Below, piece after piece: positions 14,989-21,598 of a DNA stretch of 26,626 nt. Positions within the stretch are counted from its first letter, which is position 1. Each line of letters begins with the position of its first letter. Origin of the DNA: Natrinema soli (GTDB lineage Archaea > Halobacteriota > Halobacteria > Halobacteriales > Natrialbaceae); assembly GCF_028618695.1 (NCBI RefSeq), contig NZ_JAQIVI010000432.1:1-26626 (forward strand). The letters run 5' to 3'. A model generated the notes under the pieces. The model was not told the origin of the DNA. It searched no databases and saw nothing but the letters and a program-made list of their open reading frames with translations. The position numbers and the translations under genes are program-made.

Positions 14989-16161
14989 CTAGTCTATATC
15001 GTTGTTGAGTACTTCACGCGCTACATTGAGGAGTACATTAAGGCCGTCACTCGCAGCTGACAGGTCGATACACTCATCGTAAGTATGGGCCTGTGAAAGG
15101 TCGCCTGGACCCCAGGTGATGGCTTCAATATCAGCGTCATTAATGAAATTACGGACATCAGTCGATGCAGTGACCCCCCATGGATCGGTTGATACACCTG
15201 AAATTTCGGATGAATGATGCCTAAATATCTCTGCCAAAGAGCTGTCTACGTCAATAGCAGCTGATTCGTATGTTCGGGTACGCTCCCACGATACTTCGAT
15301 ATCATGATCGGCAGCGACCTGATCAAGTAGATCATCTATCTCTGCGTCAATATCCACAATATTTTCCTCAGGAAGGAAGCGTCGATCAATCGTAATTGTG
15401 GCTTCTTCAGGTACTACGTTTTCCTTTGTTCCTGCCTTTATCATTGTCACCGTAGCGTACGCTTGACCAACGAGATCATCCTCACGGGTCCGCACCTTCT
15501 CATCGTAGTTAGCAAGCGCATTGAGAACAGGTTGTGCATGCTGGATAGCGTTCGTGCCTTGATCAGGGCGGCTTGCATGCGAAGGATCACCTGAGACGGT
15601 GATTTCGTACCAAGCTAACCCTTTCTCGCTTGTCGCAGTTCGCATCTCAGTTGGTTCAAGTACGACGCCGTAGTCTCCATCATAGCCTTCTTCCAGTAGA
15701 GTCTTTGTTCCAGGCTCCGCGGTCTCCTCACCAATAGCAGCATGGAAGACAATGGATCCTGGTAGTTCATCCGTCTGAACTTCGTCTGCGAGTTCCGCAG
15801 TTGCCAGCATTGATATCGCGATTCCTGCCTTCATGTCAACACTACCTCGGCCGTATATCCTCTCATCTTTCACTTCGGCGCCATAGGGATCAAAGGCCCA
15901 CTCGTCAGTGTTTCCCGCAGGCACTACGTCAATGTGACCGTTTAGAACAAGCGTCGGATCGCCTTCTCCGACACGGGCGCCGACTTGCGGTCGGTCTGGA
16001 TATGGTTCTTCCACAAGTTCTGCATCAATCCCATGCTCGTCGAACCACTGGGCAATATACTCTGCGCATTCCTTTTCGTTGCCAGGTGGGTTTTCTGTTT
16101 CAATCTGTACCAAATCGCTGATAAGCGCGCTTAGCTTAGTAGTGCTCTTCGTGTGCGACAT
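14989..16161 (-). CDS. M20 family deacylase (ArgE/DapE/ACY1-like)
   Basis: A 390-aa M20 metallohydrolase with a complete metal site: H76 in LNGHIDVVPAG, bridging D109 in GRGSVDMKAG, E145/E146 in IGEETAEPG, E169 in VLEPTE, and a C-terminal histidine in LSQAHTYDE. The lid domain starts after EKGLAWYEITVSG and includes DPSHASRPDQGTNAI. Acetylornithine and succinyl-diaminopimelate deacylases and aminoacylases share this pattern. It should remove an acyl group from an amino compound in the cytoplasm. It is the most upstream gene of the minus-strand run leading to the second symporter and the carbamoyl hydrolase, with a 170-nt gap after it. The full metal set makes activity likely; the substrate is unknown. 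Confidence 0.88.
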   Translation of the reverse strand: MSHTKSTTKLSALISDLVQIETENPPGNEKECAEYIAQWFDEHGIDAELVEEPYPDRPQVGARVGEGDPTLVLNGHIDVVPAGNTDEWAFDPYGAEVKDERIYGRGSVDMKAGIAISMLATAELADEVQTDELPGSIVFHAAIGEETAEPGTKTLLEEGYDGDYGVVLEPTEMRTATSEKGLAWYEITVSGDPSHASRPDQGTNAIQHAQPVLNALANYDEKVRTREDDLVGQAYATVTMIKAGTKENVVPEEATITIDRRFLPEENIVDIDAEIDDLLDQVAADHDIEVSWERTRTYESAAIDVDSSLAEIFRHHSSEISGVSTDPWGVTASTDVRNFINDADIEAITWGPGDLSQAHTYDECIDLSAASDGLNVLLNVAREVLNNDID

Positions 16162-16469
16162 ACACCCACATACTCTTACACCCCTGAAAAAGTGTTTTTA
16201 TTTTATTTGATATTATACAAACAACGTAAAGAAAATCGACTCCTATACAGCAGAATAGGGCCTACTATAGGAACAGATTCAGATGGGACGGGATACACTG
16301 AATTTCAGTGATACCTAACCTTCAAAGAGCCTATTAGATTTTTTCGTGGCCTACCGTCAGTACAAAGTCAAGTTTTGTTCGATATCAATCTCGTTGCTCA
16401 GTTCACTGTGGCATCTGAGTCTCTGCTATGATCAAGTGTTTACAAAACAGCTAATCGATATCTAAGTGG
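16162..16469. other. AT-rich intergenic region with two inverted repeats
   Basis: About 300 nt without a gene, marking the edge between the catabolic island and the decayed region. TCCTATA at 16241-16247 is mirrored by TATAGGA at 16266-16272, and CACTGAA at 16296-16302 by TTCAGTG at 16304-16310 with a one-base centre. Both could be regulator sites or scars of a mobile element. An A/T-rich run at 16190-16208 is a candidate minus-strand promoter for the M20 gene. Confidence 0.45.
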
Positions 16470-16761
16470 ATGGACGGCGTTCTCTGATACTTGCTCGCGA
16501 GTTCTCTCGGGGGACCCACTCGAGTACAGATCGTCCGAGCGCTCGACGAGTAGCCGCGGAACGCCAACCAGTTCGCGACCAAACTCGACATGGATTACAC
16601 GATGATCCGCCATCACCTCAACGTGCTGGGACAGTAACGTCCTCAGGACGGCCGATGGTGATTACGGTACTCTGTATTTGTTCTCCGGCCAAGTGGCAGC
16701 GAACTGGAGTATAGACGAAGAGATACTCGAGACGGCGACGACGCACAATCTCGAGCGGTGA
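16470..16761 (+). pseudogene. Broken winged-helix transcriptional regulator
   Basis: From ATG 16470 the frame reads MDGVL, stop, YLLASSLGGPTRVQIVRALDE, stop (TAG 16551), PRNANQFATKLDMDYTM and IRHHLNVLGQ, stop (TAA 16635); the next frame continues DYGTLYLFSGQVAANW to a TGA at 16759-16761. This is the pattern of small haloarchaeal ArsR-like winged-helix proteins: NANQLA...DLDYTTIRHHL is the recognition helix region and YGxxYxxS the wing. Three stops and one frame change in under 300 nt make it clearly dead. It lies directly upstream of another decayed gene on the same strand. Confidence 0.75.
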
Positions 16762-16763
16762 AA

Positions 16764-17380
16764 CGCCGAGAGCTCGTACATCCTCTCCGACGGCGAGGAT
16801 GGCGTGAATGTCTATCTCGATGGCGAATACCTCTCGAGCACCGCCACATCGAAAGCAAGCAGGCGGTGACAGTTCGCGACAACTGGCCCGACAAACGTGC
16901 GTCCGTTGCGATTCACGTCGAGTACGGCGACGACCCCGCCCCGATCGAGTTCGAGGCCGACGGGAGCGATGGCCCAATGGTCAAATTCCACGTCGATATG
17001 AACCACTCGAAGTAGGCGAACTACCTCGGGACCGCCGTCGAGAAACGGATGGCCGAGAAGTGTCGCTTCGATCTCGAGCGGGCGAGCTGGCACAACGCGA
17101 GATTCGGGAACGGAACGCCCGTCGAGATTAAGTCGACGATGCACGAGTACGCCGACGGCCAGCCAGGGAATTTTAAGGTCTACCGGGAATAGCACGAGAA
17201 AGTTCGACGTAACGACGGCTGGTACTGCTTCGTCGTCTACTGGCCGCATGGACGGTCGGGCTGTCCGATCCTCAAAGACAGGATGGTCCACTCCTGTGAT
17301 CTTCCACTGCTCCGGTGGCACAGCGGCGGCGATCACCGCGGGCTGAGCAGGCGAAGATCGCGATCGGCGATATTTTCTGA
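16764..17380 (+). pseudogene. Broken gene for a PD-(D/E)XK nuclease-like haloarchaeal protein
   Basis: One frame carries nearly the whole protein: LEHRHIESKQAVTVRDN, then HVEYGDDPAPIEFEADG, a TAG at 17013-17015, ANYLGTAVEKRMAEKC, GNGTPVEIKSTMHEYADGQ, a TAG at 17190-17192, HEKVRRNDGWYCFVVYW, DLPLLRWHSGGDHRG, then a shift into AEQAKIAIGDIF and the TGA at 17378-17380. The N-terminus (VNVYLDGEYL) lies in another frame, separated by what looks like a 2-nt insertion near 16833. PVEIKS after a helical segment and before an aromatic strand resembles the E-x-K core of restriction-type nucleases; that assignment is tentative. Two stops and two shifts show that it is inactive. Confidence 0.72.
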
Positions 17381-17389
17381 GCGATTCGC

Positions 17390-17752
17390 TCAAGCGATGA
17401 CGAGTGTTTCGACGAGTGGCTCCCTGCTCATGAGGAGGATGACATTGTTAGTTGCACAGACGGCGTACACGAGAACAGCACCGACAGCGAACAGTGCATC
17501 ATATGGTTTCGAGAGATAGTGTCCGATCATGACGACCACGGCGGCGTAGATACTTCCTGCGAGAACGACACCGGGCAATCCGATTAGCTCATAGAAATGG
17601 GTCGTGATCGGATTAAGTTCGGTGGCGTACGGAACAAGAAAGAGGAACACTGTAGCGACGAGATCGACCAGCCAGAACAAACCAAACGAGAGACGTATCG
17701 GCGGGTTTGCCGGACGGTTCAACGCTATCCCGCGGGTTACTGTTGGTTCCAT
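17390..17752 (-). CDS. Small multi-span membrane protein (DUF5658-like)
   Basis: A 120-aa protein with three or four hydrophobic helices after a short polar N-terminus (MEPTVTRGIALNRPANPP). FWLVDLVATVFLF, then ATELNPITTHFYELIG and a C-terminal AVGAVLVYAVCATNNV, resemble the D...AT, ELNP and terminal N motifs I associate with haloarchaeal DUF5658 proteins. It is intact although both sides are decayed, and it converges with the broken nuclease-like gene. Its function is unknown. The ATG at 17752 is preceded by an AT-containing stretch but no strong ribosome-binding site. Confidence 0.65.
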   Translation of the reverse strand: MEPTVTRGIALNRPANPPIRLSFGLFWLVDLVATVFLFLVPYATELNPITTHFYELIGLPGVVLAGSIYAAVVVMIGHYLSKPYDALFAVGAVLVYAVCATNNVILLMSREPLVETLVIA

Positions 17753-17903
17753 ACTTCAATTGGAATCATGTCGCTCGTTAGTTTTAGGTGTGCCGAAACA
17801 AGGCGTGTTAGAGTCTACTACAGTCGAATTCTAAATGTAATCAGTTCAGAGTGACTATTTCATTCGTGATTCGTCGCTACCTGCGAAGAATTCTGACGCG
17901 AGG

Positions 17904-18059
17904 TCACAACTCTTCCTTCGTCGTAACTGAGACAGAACTCTCGAGGTCGAAGCTGACGGCTCGAGTGCTCAGCGTCTCGGCGATTTCCCGGCGCTGCTCG
18001 CGAGTGAGCTCGTCGTGCTCGAGGACACGCCGAGCTGCGGACGGATCCAGGTGGCTATC
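17904..18059 (-). pseudogene. C-terminal fragment of a small haloarchaeal protein, relative of the copy at 19804
   Basis: The minus strand reads HLDPSAARRVLEHDELT, then REQRREIAETLSTRAVSF and ends in VTTKEEL before the TGA at 17904-17906; an in-frame TGA sits immediately upstream at 18060-18062. The sequence matches VLERNDLTLEQRREIAETLPSRAVDF of the plus-strand fragment at 19804-20061. Only the C-terminal half remains. Upstream, up to about 18165, a different frame reads VVQLTWDLWHQDCKKVKEYLD, perhaps part of the same or an adjoining lost gene. Confidence 0.65.
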
Positions 18060-18203
18060 TCACCGGCATCAAGATACTCTTTCACTTTCTTACAGTCCTG
18101 ATGCCAGAGGTCCCACGTGAGTTGGACGACCGTCTGAACGTAGTAGGTCGACCTGTCGGTGAGTGCAGTCCCGTTTCGACTTAGAAATGAGCTGAAATAT
18201 ATG

Positions 18204-18210
18204 TATATAC
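18204..18210 (+). promoter_or_regulatory. TATA box for the secreted nuclease gene
   Basis: TATATAC lies in an extended AT-rich stretch (18195-18226) about 30 nt before the ATG at 18238, in a context that is otherwise GC-rich. It is one of the clearer promoter candidates in the window and fits leaderless or near-leaderless transcription. Confidence 0.45.
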
Positions 18211-18237
18211 TAGTACATATAGATATTACACAAGTTG

Positions 18238-19191
18238 ATGACGATTGCAGTCAGGTCAGTGAGTGTGGTTCGACAGAAACTCCTGACAGCGGTCATGGTC
18301 GTAGCACTCGTTGCAACAGGGATGACGGCCTCGGCGGGAGCGGTCACGGGTCCGTCGGTCGAGACGACGACCTCGATCAGCGAGTCAACGACGGTGACGG
18401 TGACGAACGTCGTCGACGGCGACACAATCGACATCGAATACCAGAACGGGTCGACCGATACTGTTCGACTGCTAGGTGTTGACACACCGGAAACGTACGG
18501 GTCGGTCTCGCCCGGCGAATTCGAGGGTGTGCCGGACACGCAGGCGGGCCGTGAGTGCCTGCAAGCCGCGGGTGAGAACGCGAGTGCGTACGCGACTGAC
18601 CAACTCGCTGGCCAAACGGTTACGCTGCAGTTCGACAGCCAGGCGGACCGACGCGGTGACTACGGCCGTCTGCTCGCGTACGTACAGGTCGACGGTTCGA
18701 ACTTCAACTACGATCTCGTGGAGCGGGGCCACGCCCGAGTCTACGACAGTACGTTCTCCCAGAGCGATTCGTTCTACAGCGCCGAATCGGCGGCTCAGTC
18801 CGCCGAGCGAAACGCCTGGTCGTGTCGGACGCCGAACGACGACGGTTCTGGCGATGACGGGTCGTCGGGTGGGGACGGAAGTGCGCTTACTATCGATTGG
18901 GTCAACGCGGAAGCAAGTTCCCTCAACGACGAGCGTGTGAAGATCACCAACACCGGCAGTAGTTCGGTCGACCTCGACGGGTTCACACTCGCCGACGAGG
19001 CGGGTCATAGCCACACGTTTGCGGAGTTCACGCTCGGCGCCGGTGACTCGGTATACATCCACACTGGTAGTGGGACCAACGACGACGACGACCGCTACAT
19101 GGGCTACGGGACCGAAATCTGGAACGACGATGGTGATACGGCGACGGTGCAGACGGCAGCCGGGACGACCGTCGACCAATTCGCGTACTAA
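18238..19191 (+). CDS. Secreted thermonuclease (TNase/SNase fold) with C-terminal lamin-tail domain
   Basis: A 317-aa exported protein. Residues about 1-36 form a Sec-type signal (basic start, hydrophobic LLTAVMVVALVATGMTASAGA). Residues about 50-200 are an SNase-like domain: VVDGDTIDI, R77 and E85 in VRLLGVDTPET, and the second arginine in RRGDYGRLLAYV, so the calcium-site and catalytic positions look intact. After an acidic, Gly/Ser/Asp-rich linker (NDDGSGDDGSSGG), residues about 216-317 form a lamin-tail domain (WVNAEASS, VKITNTGSSSVDLDGFTL, ending in TVDQFAY). It should degrade extracellular DNA or RNA. The start at 18238 gives the better signal peptide; a TTG at 18235 is possible. It is intact between decayed genes. 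Confidence 0.88.
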   Translation: MTIAVRSVSVVRQKLLTAVMVVALVATGMTASAGAVTGPSVETTTSISESTTVTVTNVVDGDTIDIEYQNGSTDTVRLLGVDTPETYGSVSPGEFEGVPDTQAGRECLQAAGENASAYATDQLAGQTVTLQFDSQADRRGDYGRLLAYVQVDGSNFNYDLVERGHARVYDSTFSQSDSFYSAESAAQSAERNAWSCRTPNDDGSGDDGSSGGDGSALTIDWVNAEASSLNDERVKITNTGSSSVDLDGFTLADEAGHSHTFAEFTLGAGDSVYIHTGSGTNDDDDRYMGYGTEIWNDDGDTATVQTAAGTTVDQFAY

Positions 19192-19444
19192 AGCGAGCGT
19201 GGCAGCTCATTTTTCAGACGTCTCGGCGCCGGGTCAGGTGGTGGCGACCGCACTCGATAACGAGTGGTGAAACCGCTCGACGCGCTCGCGGTTGCTGTCT
19301 CCGAAAACCTTCGATTTTCGGGATGATGAGTGAGATTTGCTCTCTCGAACCACCCGGGATATCCGCGCTCGGACACCCACACCGCACTCGCGTGGACAGT
19401 GGTCCACGCAGGTGACCATGCGAACGCGAGCGTGCCTCGCCCTT

Positions 19445-19813
19445 TCAGTCCGCCAGGAGGGCGGCTGGGACTTCGAGCCCACTCTTGTCACAGTTGACGC
19501 AGCGATGAATCCCGTCCTCGGCGGTGACCCGAGACGGGCCTGCCGCGTAGTATTCGTAGGGGTAAGTGTACTCCTGGAGGTCGGTCGTGTGGCGGACCTC
19601 AGGGAGGTACACGGGCTCGATCAACTGGACCAAGATGTCCGAGCGGTTCGGCTCACACGTCTTGTTGTAGGTGACGTTGTTGTCGCCGGTGTAGGTGACC
19701 GTTATCGTGTGGTGCTGCTGGAGGCGGTCGACGGCCCACTCCTTGTACCCCGTCTGGGTCTGCCCGAACCGGTGTTTCTTGACGTCGTCGAACGTCTCCC
19801 TGAACCGTTCGAA
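19445..19813 (-). pseudogene. 5'-truncated gene of unknown function with a CxxC motif
   Basis: The minus strand is open from an in-frame TGA at 19814-19816 to the TGA at 19445: FERFRETFDDVKKHRFGQTQ, QTGYKEWAVDRLQQHHTITV, then NNVTYNKTCEPNRSDILVQ and VTAEDGIHRCVNCDKSGLEV near the end. Composition and codon use look coding. Read through the TGA, the frame continues as RRF-stop-FERF, so either a Trp codon mutated or the 5' end was lost by rearrangement. The CxxC could bind a metal. I do not recognise the family. The truncated 5' end abuts the truncated 5' end of the plus-strand fragment at 19804. Confidence 0.55.
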
Positions 19814-20061
19814 TCAGAACCGACGGCGACTACGCATACCGACGAGACGCGATCGAACGTGCAGCTGACTGCTATGACTACAACAAGACGAAAGCAGTGG
19901 TGAGTGCCTGCGATGACGTTCCGAAGTTCATCCAGGCTTCCCGCCAAGTCCTTGAGCGCAACGACCTCACGCTCGAGCAGCGCCGAGAGATCGCCGAGAC
20001 GCTCCCGTCTCGAGCAGTGGATTTCGAAGTCAAATCCGAGATCGTCGTTGACACCGATTAG
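19804..20061 (+). pseudogene. Small haloarchaeal protein lacking its start codon (paralogue of the 17904 fragment)
   Basis: The frame reads TVRIRTDGDYAYRRDAIERA, then DYNKTKAVVSACDDVPKFIQ and VLERNDLTLEQRREIAET, to the TAG at 20059-20061, 85 residues in all. No ATG or GTG is available: a TGA at 19801-19803 directly precedes ACC GTT CGA. The body is otherwise uninterrupted, so the loss may be recent. It looks like a small helical, CopG-style or regulatory protein of haloarchaeal plasmids, but I cannot name it with confidence. It shares most of its second half with the minus-strand fragment at 17904-18059. Confidence 0.6.
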
Positions 20062-20077
20062 AAAATACAGTCGATCG

Positions 20078-20398
20078 GGAACTTCGCCTGCTCGGTCCCG
20101 CAGTGATCGCCAACGCCGTCGAGCACACGAACCTCATCCGTCGAACAGCGCTCGCGAGGACTACAAATTGGCCTACTTGGTCTCGGAGGGCTACTATCCG
20201 GGCGACAGGGTCCATGAAATCGATCTGAGCGATATCCCGCCGGAACTCCGACAGAGCGCGATGATTTAAGCCCAGGTCCAACTCACAAAGCGCGGGCTGA
20301 TGATCAACAGCGTGGGCTTCGAGGCGGCGACGTTGCACGTCGTGACAACCGACTGGTTGCTCGAGCGCCTGCCGGGGATGGGGACCGAGTATCGATGA
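20078..20398 (+). pseudogene. Broken gene of unknown function
   Basis: One frame gives VIANAVEHTNLIR up to about 20134, then a shift leads into SNSAREDYKLAYLVSEGYY, DRVHEIDLSDIPPELRQSA, a TAA at 20267-20269, and in the same frame AQVQLTKRGLMINSVGFE and VVTTDWLLERLPGMGTEYR before the TGA at 20396-20398. One shift and one stop interrupt an otherwise protein-like sequence. It lies just after the plus-strand fragment at 19804 and overlaps the next fragment by a few bases, as if the three once formed an operon. No family recognised. Confidence 0.6.
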
Positions 20399-20600
20399 GT
20401 AGCCAAATCCCGATGGCCGCTACGTCAATTTCTACTGCCCCGGATGCCAAGCCCACGCGGACGACATCGAAATCGTGTTCGACCGCGAGAACTGGTCAGT
20501 CCTTCGCGATCCGTACTGTCTGAGTTCGCTGAACGCGGCGATTGACGCCGACCAGCCCGTACAGGCGCACCGCCCACCAATCGGGAAGTTCGACGACTGA
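20395..20600 (+). pseudogene. Broken small zinc-finger-like gene
   Basis: An ATG at 20395 overlaps the preceding TGA (ATGA), but after MSSQ the protein-like frame changes: NPDGRYVNFYCPGCQAHAD, DIEIVFDRENWSVLRDPYC, ending in PPIGKFDD before the TGA at 20598-20600. YCPGCQ plus a later cysteine suggests a small metal-binding protein. A one-base shift near 20407 prevents translation from the ATG. It is the last member of the decayed plus-strand cluster 19804-20600. Confidence 0.55.
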
Positions 20601-20863
20601 CTTTTTCAGATCGACGACTAACTGAGCCATTTTCACTTCGAACAAGGGGTGTCTCGAAAAACTCACGAACTGCGAGCCGGCGCTACATTCATACATGTGC
20701 TTGTGAAATTCACACACGGCACCCATAGCCATCTGTAACGGACATCTGCTCATGAGATGGGTGGTGATGCCCCATCGCTGTCCCTTCGGTCCAGGTCAAA
20801 ATGTATACTGAGACGAAAAGTGGCGAGCCCGGCGGACGTAACCAGGCCGGACTCGCAGTGACT

Positions 20864-20880
20864 GGGGTGGGTTGGGTGGG
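20864..20880 (+). other. G-quadruplex motif with short loops
   Basis: GGGGTGGGTTGGGTGGG gives four G-tracts of at least three with loops of one, two and one T. Short-loop quadruplexes of this kind are among the most stable, especially in high-potassium cytoplasm such as that of haloarchaea. It stands alone in the non-coding region upstream of parA. Confidence 0.7.
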
Positions 20881-21380
20881 TGTGTCGCGCCTGTGGCACA
20901 ACGCGACAGTTGGACCAAGTATGGAGGTCGTTATCAATCTCTCCCCGATTCCCACCTTTCACTCGAAATGTGGTGTGTCAAAAGACCCGCGAGCGCACGC
21001 AGTAGAAGACACTCGCCCGCGGATACTGCGGTTGGATGAGTCGCGTACTGGGAACGCGACAGGTGACTCGAGGGCCATGGGCCTGTTGAGTCCGTTGCCA
21101 ACAGAAATTGGTTTGTGTGTTGCTTGTCACCACAATGGCTATCAAGCGCTAGCCGAAAGCCACCGCTGGCCGTCGCGTCTGCCGGTCGCTCGGAGGTTGC
21201 ACTGTTCCCCTGCGAGACCGACCATCACGGTGGCAGCTGTTTCCGTACACAACGTCTTTCCTTTCCGCTCCCGTAGTCATGCTGACTTTGGTCGGCTGCT
21301 AAATACCAGATTCAACTAGGGCGGCTCTGTTACCTGTGATTCCTCAACCCCCTTGAATAGCGACGCCACCTGCCATAGCG

Positions 21381-21502
21381 AAGTTGACTGGCTTGCCTAC
21401 ACTGGCTAACTCAGGTGATTAAGCTCCCTTAGTCAACTTAACTGAGTCACCTAAGTCAACTGAGCTGCCTAAGTTAACTGGACCAATCAAGTTAGTTGAC
21501 TC
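21381..21502. repeat. Cluster of AGTYRACT repeats upstream of parA (candidate centromere or iterons)
   Basis: Octamers AGTTGACT (21382), AGTCAACT (21431 and 21454), AGTTAACT (21472) and AGTTGACT (21494) occur within about 120 nt. The middle three are direct repeats in the context CTTAGTCAACTTA, CCTAAGTCAACTGAG and CCTAAGTTAACTGGA; the outer two are in the opposite orientation. Related pieces (TTAACTGAG, GGCTAACTCAGG) lie between. The position about 100 nt before the ParA start suggests a partition site or autoregulatory operator; this is inference. Confidence 0.6.
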
Positions 21503-21598
21503 CAGTGGAAATAAGTAGGATTAGGTGAATGTATAGGTTGCCCACCGAGACAGTCGATCGGTTCCCGAAACCGGCGCTGCGACGGGCGGAATCACACA

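Larger units (their letters stand above)
20601..21598. other. One-kilobase gene-poor region upstream of parA
   Basis: No convincing gene. A plus-strand open frame at 20801-21319 (172 codons) lacks domain-like sequence, is rich in Arg, His and Pro with scattered hydrophobics, and has no haloarchaeal acidic bias, so I do not call it. The stretch holds a G-quadruplex motif at 20864-20880 and, next to parA, a cluster of short repeats at 21381-21502. It could contain a replication or partition site or an RNA gene, but I see no direct sign of either. Confidence 0.5.

Noticed and set aside
882..16161. Ectoine/hydroxyectoine degradation cluster (deacetylase, aminotransferase, ALDH, AsnC regulator)
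   Set aside because: The parts look similar, but the M24-type ectoine hydrolase that opens the ring is absent, and the MMSDH-type enzyme and carbamoyl hydrolase do not belong to that pathway.
882..16161. Complete reductive pyrimidine degradation pathway
   Set aside because: The carbamoyl hydrolase, aminotransferase and malonate-semialdehyde dehydrogenase would fit the lower part, but no dihydropyrimidinase or dihydropyrimidine dehydrogenase is present.
16470..17380. Degenerate insertion-sequence transposase
   Set aside because: The motifs match a winged-helix regulator and a nuclease-like protein; no DDE or HUH transposase motif and no terminal inverted repeats were seen.
18472..19179. A 235-codon open frame antisense to the secreted nuclease gene
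   Set aside because: It is the mirror of a high-GC gene with a clear signal peptide and domains; the antisense product is Arg/Val-rich without domain-like sequence.
20801..21319. A 172-codon plus-strand frame upstream of parA
   Set aside because: It lacks the acidic bias seen in the real genes, has no recognisable motif, and spans the G-quadruplex region. Kept only as a remark on the non-coding region.
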